Origin: Scatolibacter rhodanostii
Lineage (GTDB): Bacteria; Bacillota; Clostridia; Oscillospirales; Acutalibacteraceae
Direction of reading: 5' to 3'
DNA: 64,000 bases
NCBI RefSeq assembly: GCF_900197595.1
Contig: NZ_FZLO01000007.1
Span: 1 to 64,000 of the forward strand
Both the position numbers and the translations under genes were made by a program. Position 1 is the stretch's first letter, and each line of letters opens with the position of its first letter. A model generated the notes under the pieces. It did no database searches, was not told where the DNA came from, and saw nothing but the letters and a program-made list of their open reading frames with translations. Positions 44,693-53,306 of this stretch are shown here, in pieces.

Positions 44693-46102
44693 TTAAGAGC
44701 TAATTCTGGCAGTTTGATGAAGGGGCTGCGAAAGCATGACGGGGTCTAAAATTTCATGCAGAATATTCTCATCTAGCACATGCTCTTCCAAGGCTAAAGC
44801 TAAGACAGATACACCCGTCTGCAGTGATTTTTTGGCGAGTAAAGCGGATTTTTGATAGCCAATATACGGGCATAAAGCAGTGGCAATGCCAGCACTGCTT
44901 TCAACTAGTGTAGTGCAGTGCTCTTCATTAGCGGTGATGCCGACAATGCAATTGTCAACCAGTGTAGAAACCGCATGGGTTAGCCAGTCGAGTGATTCAA
45001 ACAAGCGACAGAATAAAATAGGTTCAAAAGCGTTAAGCTCTAATTGGCCACCCTCAGCGGCCAAAGAAATGGTGAGATCGTTTCCGACAACGGCGAAAGC
45101 GACTTGATTGACTACTTCGGGAATCACAGGGTTTACTTTACCCGGCATAATAGAAGAACCATTCTGCCGTTTGGGTAGCTGAATTTCACCCAATCCAGTT
45201 TTAGGCCCACTAGAAAGCAGGCGAAGATCATTACACATTTTAGAGAGATTAATGGCGCAGGTTTTAAGTGCAGAAGAAACAGTGACAAATCCATCTAAGT
45301 TCTGTGTGGCATCAAAAAGATCATCAGCACAATAAAGTTTTTCTCCATATAGTTGGCTTAGTATGGGAATAATGCTTTCTAAATAAATGGGGCTTGCGTT
45401 AATACAAGAACCAATTGCAGTGGCACCTAAGTTTATAGTTTTCATCTCTTCTCTCGCTTTTTGTATGCGACGGATATCACGGTGCAAGCAAGAGGCAAAA
45501 GCATGAAAAGACTGTCCCAATCGCATGGGAACAGCATCTTGCAGTTGCGTGCGTCCCATTTTAACGACCAGGGCAAATTCTTCTGATTTATTGATAAGAG
45601 CCTCATAAAGACGATTGAGTTCATGCAATAAAGTGTCGGTCAAAGTTAAGGCGGTCAATTTTCCGGAGGTAGGCACAACGTCGTTGGTAGATTGTGACAT
45701 GTTGACATGATCATTTGGATGAATTAAATAGCTGCCTCTTTCTGCGCCTAGCATTTCAGAAGCCAAGTTGGCAATGACTTCATTGACATTCATGTTGGCA
45801 GAGGTTCCCGCTCCTCCTTGAATCGAATCAACAATAAAAGCTTCCTTGAAATTTCCGGCAAGAAGTTGATCACAGGCCTGTATGATAGCAGAGCCATAGG
45901 CTTGGGTTAAATCTTGTGATACCATATTGCTGGTGGCAGCGGCTTTTTTAATGAGTACCAAATTGCGTAGCAGTTCTGGGTGGAGATTTTGTCCGCTGAT
46001 AGAGAAATTATGCTTAGCACGGAGACTTTGAACGCCATAAAGTGCGTTTTTAGGGACAGACATATTTCCGATGGAATCACTTTCTATACGTGTGGTATGC
46101 AT
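44693..46102 (-). CDS. aspA: Aspartate ammonia-lyase
   Basis: 469 aa. The superfamily signature GSSIMPGKVNPVIPEVVNQ, the SQSTNDVVPTSGKL segment and the GRTQLQDAVPMRLGQ segment identify an aspartase/fumarase of class II. Aspartase is favoured over fumarase by overall resemblance and by the amino-acid context, but this is not absolute. It converts L-aspartate to fumarate and ammonia. The start at 46102 follows AAGAGGT; nine upstream in-frame residues are not conserved. It is transcribed divergently from an Lrp-type regulator that may control it. Confidence 0.88.
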   Translation of the reverse strand: MHTTRIESDSIGNMSVPKNALYGVQSLRAKHNFSISGQNLHPELLRNLVLIKKAAATSNMVSQDLTQAYGSAIIQACDQLLAGNFKEAFIVDSIQGGAGTSANMNVNEVIANLASEMLGAERGSYLIHPNDHVNMSQSTNDVVPTSGKLTALTLTDTLLHELNRLYEALINKSEEFALVVKMGRTQLQDAVPMRLGQSFHAFASCLHRDIRRIQKAREEMKTINLGATAIGSCINASPIYLESIIPILSQLYGEKLYCADDLFDATQNLDGFVTVSSALKTCAINLSKMCNDLRLLSSGPKTGLGEIQLPKRQNGSSIMPGKVNPVIPEVVNQVAFAVVGNDLTISLAAEGGQLELNAFEPILFCRLFESLDWLTHAVSTLVDNCIVGITANEEHCTTLVESSAGIATALCPYIGYQKSALLAKKSLQTGVSVLALALEEHVLDENILHEILDPVMLSQPLHQTARISS

Positions 46103-46297
46103 GATCAAGACCTCTTTTCTAAGTTGCAAAGCTCATAAAACAATGCTGAAAACTGTGATGCAAAGTGTTTTTGCAATTTCTGTTTTGCGCTTAGCAGATT
46201 TTCGTTTTCAGAAATCTCCTAAACAATAGACTCTATTTTGCAAAAAGTAAATAGGAAAAGAAGAAAAGAAAACAATCACTTTTTTTATGGTTTGCAG

Positions 46298-46344
46298 AGA
46301 TAATAAAATAAAGTTATGACTCTTAAAACTTTATTTTATTATCT
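46298..46344. promoter_or_regulatory. 18-bp perfect inverted repeat between aspA and the lrp-type gene
   Basis: AGATAATAAAATAAAGTT at 46298-46315 and its exact complement at 46327-46344, with an 11-nt centre. Beyond it GCAG/GCTGC nearly extends the match. There is no T tract for either direction at a gene end. Its position in a divergent control region suggests an operator (perhaps for the Lrp protein) or a cruciform-prone element. Confidence 0.65.
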
Positions 46345-46360
46345 GCTGCTTGCTCTTTTA

Positions 46361-46389
46361 TAGACAAATTGAGCGATTAGAGTTATAAT
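46361..46389 (+). promoter_or_regulatory. Promoter of the Lrp/AsnC-type gene
   Basis: TAGACA (46361-46366) and TATAAT (46384-46389) with a 17-bp spacer. It starts 17 bp after the large inverted repeat. Confidence 0.7.
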
Positions 46390-46434
46390 TGTAAACAAAT
46401 GAGAGCCAGTTGGATAGAATAAGGAGAGATGACT

Positions 46435-46908
46435 TTGGACCATACCGATAAAATGATTATTGACGTGCTGCAAAAAAATGCAAGAATTCCGCTAAAAGCT
46501 TTGGCAGAAAAAGTGTTTTTGTCGTCTCCTGCGGTGGCTAGCCGTGTTGAAAAATTAGAAAGAGAAGGCATTATAACCGGTTATCACGCTCAGCTTGATC
46601 AATTACAGCTTGGCTATCATATCACAGCTTTTATCAATTTGGAGATGGACCCGGTTCGCAAGCCAGAGTTTTATCCGCTTATGCAAGCTTGCCCTTATGT
46701 GTTGGAGTGTAATTGTGTAACGGGCCCCTATGCAATGTTGATTAAAGTGGCATTTCCCAGCACAGGTGAGCTGGATAGTTTTATTGGTCAGTTGCAAAAA
46801 TTTGGTAAAACCAGTACACAAATCGTGTTTTCTACGTCTGTTTATCATAGAGGAGTAAATATATACGCACTGGACAAAGAAGAAAACAATTTAGAGATTG
46901 GCGAATAG
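46435..46908 (+). CDS. Lrp/AsnC-family transcriptional regulator
   Basis: 157 aa. The N-terminal HTH (DHTDKMIIDVLQKNARIPLKALAEKVFLSSPAVASRVEKLEREGIITGYHAQLD) is followed by an RAM/AsnC ligand-binding domain (GYHITAFINLEMD...VLECNCVTGPYAMLIKV). TTG 46435 is chosen since AAGGAG lies 8 bp upstream and Lrp proteins commonly begin M-D-x-T-D; ATG 46429 is only 2 bp from the ribosome site. It probably senses an amino acid and controls aspA, itself, or the importer operon downstream. Confidence 0.9.
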   Translation: MDHTDKMIIDVLQKNARIPLKALAEKVFLSSPAVASRVEKLEREGIITGYHAQLDQLQLGYHITAFINLEMDPVRKPEFYPLMQACPYVLECNCVTGPYAMLIKVAFPSTGELDSFIGQLQKFGKTSTQIVFSTSVYHRGVNIYALDKEENNLEIGE

Positions 46909-46962
46909 AAAAATTGGATACAAAACGGTATTTTTATCAGAAAAAATAAATTTTTGTAAAAT

Positions 46963-46986
46963 TTATCCAAAAATTAGCTTGGATAA
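46963..46986. promoter_or_regulatory. Inverted repeat upstream of the amino acid importer promoter
   Basis: TTATCCAA (46963-46970) and TTGGATAA (46979-46986) are an exact 8-bp dyad with an 8-nt centre. A further TTGGATA half-site lies at 46914-46920. The arrangement of repeated half-sites before a promoter fits an Lrp-type operator, but no binding data exist. Confidence 0.5.
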
Positions 46987-47037
46987 TTGTTTAACAAAAC
47001 GTATCTTCACAAAATATATTTTTTGTACGGAAAAGAA

Positions 47038-47067
47038 TTGACAATTCAATCAAAATGGGTTTATACT
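47038..47067 (+). promoter_or_regulatory. Promoter ahead of the 47.1-kb small RNA/attenuator
   Basis: TTGACA (47038-47043) and TATACT (47062-47067) with an 18-bp spacer. Transcripts would start near 47074 and meet a strong terminator within 80 nt. Confidence 0.7.
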
Positions 47068-47073
47068 TTCTTT

Positions 47074-47158
47074 AAATTAAATATGAACAAATTCTTTCGA
47101 GAGTTTTTGTAGACAAAGGTGTTTACTATGCTGGCATAGTAAACACCTTTGTCTTTTT
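47074..47158 (+). ncRNA. Candidate small RNA or attenuator leader ending in a strong terminator
   Basis: Between the promoter and the importer operon lies an ~85-nt unit. It starts with a hairpin AAATTCT-TTCG-AGAGTTT (47089-47106, UUCG-type tetraloop). A perfect 19-bp terminator stem (47112-47130 with 47135-47153, loop CTGG) and a T run follow. Either this is an independent small RNA, or it is a leader whose terminator limits transcription into the binding-protein gene at 47238. No obvious antiterminator was found, which slightly favours a small RNA. Confidence 0.55.
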
Positions 47159-47237
47159 GTTTATTCAAAAAGAATAAAGCAAGATTGTATTTAAATTTAG
47201 TAGATTCAACAAAACAGTAAGAAGAGAGAGGGTATTT

Positions 47238-48140
47238 ATGATGAAAAAGGTATTGCTGGGGATTTTGACTGTTGTAATTGCTTTAAGTGCATTAGCAGGT
47301 TGTTCAGGGGATAATCAAAACAATACAAATACAAGCACCGCTTCTACCGCTGCTACTTCTACCGAAGAAAAAAAGGTTTTGCGAGTGGGTATGGAATGTG
47401 CGTATGCTCCCTTCAACTGGACCCAGGAAACAGAGGAAGTACCAGGTGGAGCAAAAGCAGTTCCGATTGCCGGCACAAATTATTACGCTTATGGTTACGA
47501 CGTTATGATGGCAGAAAAAATAGCGGACACACTGGGCTGGGATTTAGAAATCTATAAAGTAGAATGGGATTCAATCGGCATGGGGCTTGACTCTGGCAAC
47601 TATGATGCCATTATTGCCGGTATGGGTAAAACAGAAGAAAGAGCCGCTGTGTATGATTTCACAGAACCTTATTACTACAGAGATGTTGCCATCACCGTAA
47701 AAAAAGGCAGCGGATTAGATGAAATCACTTCTCTTTCAGAATTTGCAGGCAAGAATGTTACCGTGACAACGCAGACTGGCACAGCATGGGTGAATTTGTT
47801 AGATCAAATTCCAGATGTAGAGCTTGGCCCGAATTTTGCAACGACTGCAGAATGCTTTATGGCAGTTGCCAATGGTGCAGTAGAGGCTTCTGTTATCGAT
47901 CTTCCGACATCGCAAACAGCTGCCATGACAAACAGTGATTTGGTGGTTTTAGACTTAAAAGCTGATGACACCATCGAAGATCCTACAGGTTCAACCAATG
48001 TTTGTATCGCCGTTCGCAAAGGTGACACCGAACTTTTAAATAGCATTCAAGGCGCCATGGATGAACTGAAATGGAATGATAAAGCAGCCATGGATGAAAT
48101 GATGGGCAAAGCCATTGAGCTACAGCCGGCCGCAAACTAA
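47238..48140 (+). CDS. Amino acid ABC transporter substrate-binding lipoprotein (family 3)
   Basis: 300 aa. Signal peptide and lipobox ALAGC are followed by a Thr/Ser/Ala-rich linker and a family-3 binding domain (LRVGMECAYAPFNWTQ..., IIAGMGKTEERAAVYDFTEPYY). Family-3 domains bind polar or basic amino acids. AGAGAGAGGG lies before two consecutive ATG codons. It is the first gene of an importer operon that continues into nitrogen-compound catabolism genes. Confidence 0.93.
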   Translation: MMKKVLLGILTVVIALSALAGCSGDNQNNTNTSTASTAATSTEEKKVLRVGMECAYAPFNWTQETEEVPGGAKAVPIAGTNYYAYGYDVMMAEKIADTLGWDLEIYKVEWDSIGMGLDSGNYDAIIAGMGKTEERAAVYDFTEPYYYRDVAITVKKGSGLDEITSLSEFAGKNVTVTTQTGTAWVNLLDQIPDVELGPNFATTAECFMAVANGAVEASVIDLPTSQTAAMTNSDLVVLDLKADDTIEDPTGSTNVCIAVRKGDTELLNSIQGAMDELKWNDKAAMDEMMGKAIELQPAAN

Positions 48141-48159
48141 AAAATAAGGGAGAATTCGC

Positions 48160-48933
48160 ATGACAGTTACTCTTTTAAATGCAGCAGCAACTCCAGAAAA
48201 TTCTATGGGGTGGATGGCTTTTTTGATGCAAAAGTATGCCAACCTGTTTTGGGAAGGTACATGGATTACTCTTTATGTAGCCGTCATCGGTACCTTATTA
48301 GGGTTTGTACTGGGATATGTTGTAGGCATTGTGCAGGATATCGTAATCAGCAAAGAAGATCATCTCGTTAAAAAAATAATTTATCATATTATGAAAAAAG
48401 TGGCTTGGGTATACGTAGAGATTTTTCGTGGAACACCGATGATTGTGCAAGGCATGATTATTTATTATGGTCTACACCAAGCAGATGTTAAAATTACTTC
48501 AATCACAGCAGGTATTTTGGTCACACTGCTCAACACAGGCTCTTATATGTCTGAAACGGTGAGAGGCGGTATTAAATCAATTGAAACCGGTCAGCGTGAA
48601 GGCGCACTGGCACTGGGAATGTCACCTGTTTCAGCCATGCTTAATGTTATTTTACCGCAGGCATTCAAAAACATCATGCCTGAAATGGCGAATACGTTTC
48701 TATCGAACATCAAAATGACTTCGGTTTTAAACGTCATAGGTGTGTCAGAGTTATTTATGACAGCGAAAACAGCCGGAAGTACCTATTATAAGTATTTTGA
48801 AGCCTACTTGGTCATTGCTGTTATCTACCTAGTGCTGTGTTTTGTTTTCAACCGCCTCTTTATGCTGTTAGAAAAGAAACTGGCAGGCAAACAAGAATAT
48901 GTTTTGGCAGCTGAATATATGGATAATCAATGA
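48160..48933 (+). CDS. Amino acid ABC transporter permease
   Basis: 257 aa with about five helices. The family motif is seen at [40 protein letters not shown] and the loop at [18 protein letters not shown]. It ends in a 4-bp overlap with the reading frame of the ATPase region. AAGGGAG precedes the ATG. It is the channel subunit for the binding protein encoded just upstream. Confidence 0.93.
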   Translation: MTVTLLNAAATPENSMGWMAFLMQKYANLFWEGTWITLYVAVIGTLLGFVLGYVVGIVQDIVISKEDHLVKKIIYHIMKKVAWVYVEIFRGTPMIVQGMIIYYGLHQADVKITSITAGILVTLLNTGSYMSETVRGGIKSIETGQREGALALGMSPVSAMLNVILPQAFKNIMPEMANTFLSNIKMTSVLNVIGVSELFMTAKTAGSTYYKYFEAYLVIAVIYLVLCFVFNRLFMLLEKKLAGKQEYVLAAEYMDNQ

Positions 48934-48947
48934 GGAGGTGCGAAAGT

Positions 48948-49688
48948 ATGGCAGACGAAATCATTTCTATCAGAGATCTTAGCAAGTCATTTGGCACACA
49001 TGAAGTGCTGAAAAAGATTGATGTTGCGGTTGAAGCCGGAGAGGTTATCTGCGTAGTAGGTTCCTCTGGATCGGGAAAATCAACACTGCTTCGATGTATC
49101 AACCGATTAGAACACCAAACGTCGGGAGAAATCTTATTTCATGGACAGCCGGTGAAAAATGCACAGAAAGACGTGAATGAATATCGAGCAAGAGTGGGCA
49201 TGGTTTTTCAATCCTTCAATCTGTTCAATAATATGACAGTTTTAAAGAACTGCATGGCTGGAACCAGAAAAGTTTTGCATATATCTAAAGAAGAAGCTTT
49301 TGACAGAGCAATCACCCATTTGAAGGCGGTCGGTATGGCTCCGTTTATCAATGCCATGCCCTCACAGCTTTCGGGCGGACAAAAACAGCGTGTGGCAATT
49401 GCAAGAGCCTTATGCATGAATCCTGAAGTGCTGTTGTTTGATGAACCAACGAGTGCGCTTGACCCTGAAATGGTCGGTGAAGTGTTGGCTGTCATGAAAG
49501 AGCTTGCACGAACAGGCTTGACCATGATTATTGTGACACATGAAATGGGATTTGCCCGTGATGTTTCAACCCGAACCATTTTTATGGATAAAGGGTATGT
49601 GGTAGAAAGCGATGCGCCAGAGCGATTGTTTACAAATCCGCAAAACCCCAGAACACAGCAATTCTTAAGCCGATTTATTGCCGGATGA
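48948..49688 (+). CDS. Amino acid ABC transporter ATPase (GlnQ-like)
   Basis: 246 aa. [62 protein letters not shown] and [10 protein letters not shown] are full family motifs. The start at 48948 follows AGGAGGTGC; 48930 is in frame but lacks a site. It completes the importer. Confidence 0.94.
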   Translation: MADEIISIRDLSKSFGTHEVLKKIDVAVEAGEVICVVGSSGSGKSTLLRCINRLEHQTSGEILFHGQPVKNAQKDVNEYRARVGMVFQSFNLFNNMTVLKNCMAGTRKVLHISKEEAFDRAITHLKAVGMAPFINAMPSQLSGGQKQRVAIARALCMNPEVLLFDEPTSALDPEMVGEVLAVMKELARTGLTMIIVTHEMGFARDVSTRTIFMDKGYVVESDAPERLFTNPQNPRTQQFLSRFIAG

Positions 49689-49702
49689 AAGGAGAAAATG
49701 GA

Positions 49703-50332
49703 GTGGAACATTTTGTGATTACTTTTGCCCGCGGCTTTGGAAGTGGCGGAAAAGAGATTGCTTCGAAGTTGGCAAAAGAATTAAATATTCATTGCTATGA
49801 GAATAGAATTCTTACTTTGGCATCACAGCTAAGCGGCTTAGATGAGAATCTTTTTATGGCAGTAAATGAAAAAACACGCAGTTCAGGTGGATTTTCAAAT
49901 TTTCTTAAAGGACTGCCTCGTTCTCGTCAATATATAACCCGTAATGAAAAGTTTGTGTCTGATGATGCTTTATTTGCCTATCAAAAAGATATTATTGAAA
50001 ATTTGGCAGATACCGAATCCTGCGTGATTGTCGGCAAATGTGCTGACTGGGTACTTCGTGATCGAGAAAACGTGGTCAGCATTTATATCGAAGCACCACG
50101 GAGCTTTTGTGTACAGCGCACTATGGAGAATATGGGAGTGACAGAAGAAACGGCACACACCACCATTGCTCATGCCGATAAATATCGTGCTGAATATTAT
50201 ACGCATTATACAAATGGCGGTCAGTGGACGAATCCAGTGAACTATGATATGACACTGAACAGTGAAAAAATTGGTGTAGACAACTGTGTAGAACTGATCA
50301 AGGCATATCTTCAAATTAAAAATCTGATTTAA
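49703..50332 (+). CDS. Cytidylate-kinase-like P-loop protein
   Basis: 209 aa. It has the glycine-rich loop FARGFGSGGKEIASKLAKEL, the AAA_26/cytidylate-kinase-like motif common in Firmicutes, and a second motif VIVGKCADWVLRD. Real CMP kinases are longer and differ in the substrate region, so the substrate is unknown. GTG 49703 is preceded by AAAGGAG; ATG 49685 overlaps the ATPase stop (ATGA) and could be used by coupling. It is often found near transport genes, but the reason is unclear. Confidence 0.8.
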   Translation: MEHFVITFARGFGSGGKEIASKLAKELNIHCYENRILTLASQLSGLDENLFMAVNEKTRSSGGFSNFLKGLPRSRQYITRNEKFVSDDALFAYQKDIIENLADTESCVIVGKCADWVLRDRENVVSIYIEAPRSFCVQRTMENMGVTEETAHTTIAHADKYRAEYYTHYTNGGQWTNPVNYDMTLNSEKIGVDNCVELIKAYLQIKNLI

Positions 50333-50460
50333 CTTGAGAGGGAGCCGGCCACTTGGCAAAGCGGTCGGTCGTTCTCCGAAAGAGTGACAAGCTTTTGCCT
50401 TGAATCGGCGGGCAATCAAGTTCAATCAGCTTGATGCAAAGACTTGCCCTCCTCTTCCGC
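50333..50460 (+). promoter_or_regulatory. GC-rich structured intergenic RNA candidate
   Basis: About 125 bp of markedly higher GC than its surroundings, between the kinase-like and aminotransferase genes. Possible pairings include an outer stem GAGAGGG (50336-50342) with CCCTCCTC (about 50447-50454, one bulge), GCC-ACTT-GGC nested inside CCG...CGG near 50345-50366, and GGGCAA/TTGCCC enclosing ATCAAG/CTTGAT at about 50410-50449. No known riboswitch core was recognised. No reading frame with a start site is evident. A good AGGAGG for the aminotransferase follows at 50482. Confidence 0.5.
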
Positions 50461-50497
50461 ATAATCAATTGATAAAATTTTAGGAGGATGGTTTTTT

Positions 50498-51712
50498 ATG
50501 AAATTGAAGGAAACAGGACTGACAGCAGAGGAAATTAAAAACAAAGTCGAGAAGTATATGATTGAGACCTATGAGCGTTTTGATTTTGTTGCCGAAACAG
50601 CAAAGGGAATGTATCTATATGATACAGAGGGTACACCTTATCTCGACTTTTATGCCGGCATTGCGGTTAACAGTGTGGGAAACTGTAATGAAAAAGTAGT
50701 GGCAGCAGTACAGGAACAAGCTGCAGAAGTTATGCATACTTTTAACTATCCTTATACAATTCCACAGGCGCTTTTGGCAGAAAAGGTTTGCACCACCATT
50801 GGTATGGATAAGATTTTTTATCAAAATTCTGGAACAGAAGCAAACGAAGCTATGATTAAAATGGCTCGTAAATACGGTGTTGAAAAATATAATCCCAACC
50901 GCTACAATATTGTTACAGCGAAAAAATCTTTTCACGGCAGAACTATGGGTTCATTAAGTGCTACAGGACAGCCTGACTCTGCCTGTCAAATCGGTTTTGG
51001 CGACATGACACCTGGTTTTTCTTATGCAGATTATAATGATTTGGATTCTTTCAAGGCAGCTGTCACAGAAAATACCATTGCTATTATGATAGAACCCGTG
51101 CAAGGTGAGGGTGGTGTGTACCCAGCGACACAAGAATTCATGAGTGGACTTCGTGAGCTTTGTGATGAAAAAGGCATGCTGCTTCTGCTGGATGAAATTC
51201 AAACAGGTTGGTGCAGAACCGGAGAAGTCATGAGCTATATGAATTATGACATTAAACCGGATATTGTTTCCATGGCAAAGGCTTTGGGAGGCGGTATGCC
51301 CATTGGTGCTATTTGTACAACAAATGAAGTAGCAAAAGCATTTACAAAGGGTTCGCATGGCACAACATTTGGCGGACACCCGATTTCTTGTGCGGCTGCT
51401 TTGGTTACCATAGAAGAAATGCTGGAGCGCAAATGTGCCGAGAATGCCAAAGAATTAGGCGACTATTTTTCAGAGAAGCTGAAATCTCTTCCAAAGGTAA
51501 AAGATGTGCGGCATCAAGGTTTGCTGGTCGGTGTCGAATTTGAAGAAGGTGTTAATGCGGCAGACGTAAAGCACGCTGCTTTTGACAGAAAACTGTTGAT
51601 TACGGCAATTGGGCAAAAGATTATCCGCATGGTTCCTCCATTGATTTTGACAAAAGAAAATTGCGATCAAGCCTATGAGATTTTGAAAGAGTCAGTCCAG
51701 TCTCTTCTGTGA
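50498..51712 (+). CDS. Class III PLP-dependent aminotransferase (ArgD/GABA-transaminase-like)
   Basis: 404 aa. The PLP Lys is in SMAKALGGGMPIGA, with the preceding LLLLDEIQTGWCRTGE segment carrying the Asp that contacts the ring nitrogen. YQNSGTEANEAMIKMAR is also present. These enzymes move amino groups from the terminal carbon of omega-amino acids (ornithine derivatives, GABA, lysine or beta-alanine). With an amino-acid importer upstream and an alcohol dehydrogenase downstream, a route amino acid to semialdehyde to hydroxy acid, such as GABA to 4-hydroxybutyrate, is plausible but unproven. Confidence 0.9.
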   Translation: MKLKETGLTAEEIKNKVEKYMIETYERFDFVAETAKGMYLYDTEGTPYLDFYAGIAVNSVGNCNEKVVAAVQEQAAEVMHTFNYPYTIPQALLAEKVCTTIGMDKIFYQNSGTEANEAMIKMARKYGVEKYNPNRYNIVTAKKSFHGRTMGSLSATGQPDSACQIGFGDMTPGFSYADYNDLDSFKAAVTENTIAIMIEPVQGEGGVYPATQEFMSGLRELCDEKGMLLLLDEIQTGWCRTGEVMSYMNYDIKPDIVSMAKALGGGMPIGAICTTNEVAKAFTKGSHGTTFGGHPISCAAALVTIEEMLERKCAENAKELGDYFSEKLKSLPKVKDVRHQGLLVGVEFEEGVNAADVKHAAFDRKLLITAIGQKIIRMVPPLILTKENCDQAYEILKESVQSLL

Positions 51713-51728
51713 GAAAGATTTGCGGTGA

Positions 51729-51896
51729 AAAGTCTCTATAAGCTGGCAAGGACGTAAACGGCTAATAGAATAGTGACTTGATTATATAAATAAGACTTTA
51801 AGTTGGCAGCCCTCTCTCTGGTTGCTTTAGAATAGCAAATTGGTAAACGTTCAATTTTACCGGAACATCTAGGTGTTCCGGTAAAACCTTGTTTTT
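51729..51896 (+). promoter_or_regulatory. Attenuator-type leader with mutually exclusive hairpins before the Fe-ADH gene
   Basis: A nested stem built from AGTC, TCTAT and AGC against GCT, ATAGA and GACT (about 51730-51776) is followed by hairpin GGCAGCC/GGTTGCT. A terminator follows: 13-bp stem TTTTACCGGAACA / TGTTCCGGTAAAA (51855-51886) with CCTTGTTTTT. GGTAAA at 51842-51847 can instead pair with TTTACC at 51856-51861, which would break the terminator. That is the logic of a transcription-attenuation riboswitch. The ligand is unknown. Confidence 0.62.
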
Positions 51897-51929
51897 ATGA
51901 AAGAAATAATTAGATATTGGAGGCTGAAA

Positions 51930-53060
51930 ATGGAGTTTAATTATCATATTCCTAGCGAGTTTGTTTTTGGTAGAGGACGTGTTCAAGAGACCGGAAAATT
52001 AGCGGCAGTCTACGGCAAACGTGCACTAGTTGTTACGGGAACAGGCAGCACTAAAAAAAGCGGACTCTTAGACCGCACCTTGCGATATTTAGAAGAAGCC
52101 GGCATAGAAAGTTTTGTGTTTGATAAAGTGACACAAAATCCGCTGACGACTATAGCGATAGAGGGAGCGAATTACTGCAAAGAAAATCAGTGTGATGTGG
52201 TAGTTGGACTTGGCGGCGGCAGTATTTTAGATTGCGCCAAAGCAATTGCTTTTTTGAGTGTAAATGAGGGAGACATCAACGACTATATCTTTAATAAACG
52301 AATCGGAGAATCAGCATTACCTCTAGTGCTAATTCCCACCACTTGTGGAACAGGCAGCGAAGGAAACGGATTTGCTGTTCTAACCAATCCTGACAACGGC
52401 GATAAAAAATCACTGCGTACCAATCTAATTGTGCCGAAAGTCTCTATCATTGATTCAGAACTTATGGAGACTATGCCGAAGTCAGTTTTAGCGTCTGTTG
52501 GATTTGACGCACTATGTCACTCGATGGAAGCCTATCTATCTAAAATTGAAAATCCTATGAGCAAGATGATGAGCTTGTCAGCAATTGAATTGATAGGGAA
52601 TAATTTGGTTCGAATTTATGAGGGCAATGGAGATGCAGAAGCTTGGGATGCTGTGACATGGGCAAGTACCATGGGGGGTATGGCAATTTATCTATCTGGT
52701 GTGGTTTTGCCGCATGGCATGGAACATCCCGCCAGTGGACTCAAAAATATTGTGCATGGCAGAGGATTGGCAGCGTTGACCCCTGTTATCACAGAATTCA
52801 GCTGCAAACGGGCACCAAAAAAATATGCTGAAATTGCAAAAAGATTGGGAGGCAAAAAGGAGGAAGATTGCGCCCGGAAAATCTTGGAGCTATTAGAACA
52901 ACTAAATCTGCGTACAACACTTTCCGAGCAAGGTATCGTGGAAGAGGATATTCCTTGGATGGTAGACAATTGCTTTAGAGTTTCTGCCCCTAGCATTACG
53001 AATCATCCTGTGTCTTTTGGGAAAGAAGAAATGATTGAAATTTACAAACGTGCGCTGTAA
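51930..53060 (+). CDS. Iron-containing alcohol dehydrogenase
   Basis: 376 aa, group III metal-dependent dehydrogenase. The NAD-binding GLGGGSILDCAKA and the metal ligands in FDALCHSMEAY (Asp and His), LPHGMEHP (His) and NIVHGRGLAAL (His) are intact. It reduces an aldehyde or oxidises an alcohol; the ADH of 4-hydroxybutyrate pathways belongs to this group. The start at 51930 follows TGGAGG; an in-frame ATG at 51897 directly after the leader terminator is less likely. Confidence 0.92.
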   Translation: MEFNYHIPSEFVFGRGRVQETGKLAAVYGKRALVVTGTGSTKKSGLLDRTLRYLEEAGIESFVFDKVTQNPLTTIAIEGANYCKENQCDVVVGLGGGSILDCAKAIAFLSVNEGDINDYIFNKRIGESALPLVLIPTTCGTGSEGNGFAVLTNPDNGDKKSLRTNLIVPKVSIIDSELMETMPKSVLASVGFDALCHSMEAYLSKIENPMSKMMSLSAIELIGNNLVRIYEGNGDAEAWDAVTWASTMGGMAIYLSGVVLPHGMEHPASGLKNIVHGRGLAALTPVITEFSCKRAPKKYAEIAKRLGGKKEEDCARKILELLEQLNLRTTLSEQGIVEEDIPWMVDNCFRVSAPSITNHPVSFGKEEMIEIYKRAL

Positions 53061-53144
53061 AGAAAAGATATAAAGTTTATTTTTTACTGTTGGTTACAGA
53101 AAGTTAGTCGAAAATCAAGAGTTAGGCAAAAAAACTATAAAAAT

Positions 53145-53189
53145 AAAAAGACTTCTGTTGTAAAATTAAGGCAACAGAAGTCTTTTTTA
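53145..53189 (+). terminator. Terminator after the Fe-ADH gene
   Basis: The perfect stem AAAAAGACTTCTGTTG / CAACAGAAGTCTTTTT with an 11-nt loop and a T run. Confidence 0.9.
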
Positions 53190-53306
53190 TAGGATAGATC
53201 AATAATAAAAAAGCCTTGCGGATATAACAAAGTTTTATCTATATTTAATAACTTCGCAATAAAAAGATGATTCAATAAAAGGAAAGTAATAGGTGGAGGA
53301 TTGAAT

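Noticed and set aside
50333-50460. Known riboswitch (SAM-I, c-di-GMP, cobalamin, lysine or glycine)
   Set aside because: None of the conserved core strings of these classes could be found; it is retained as an unassigned structured element.
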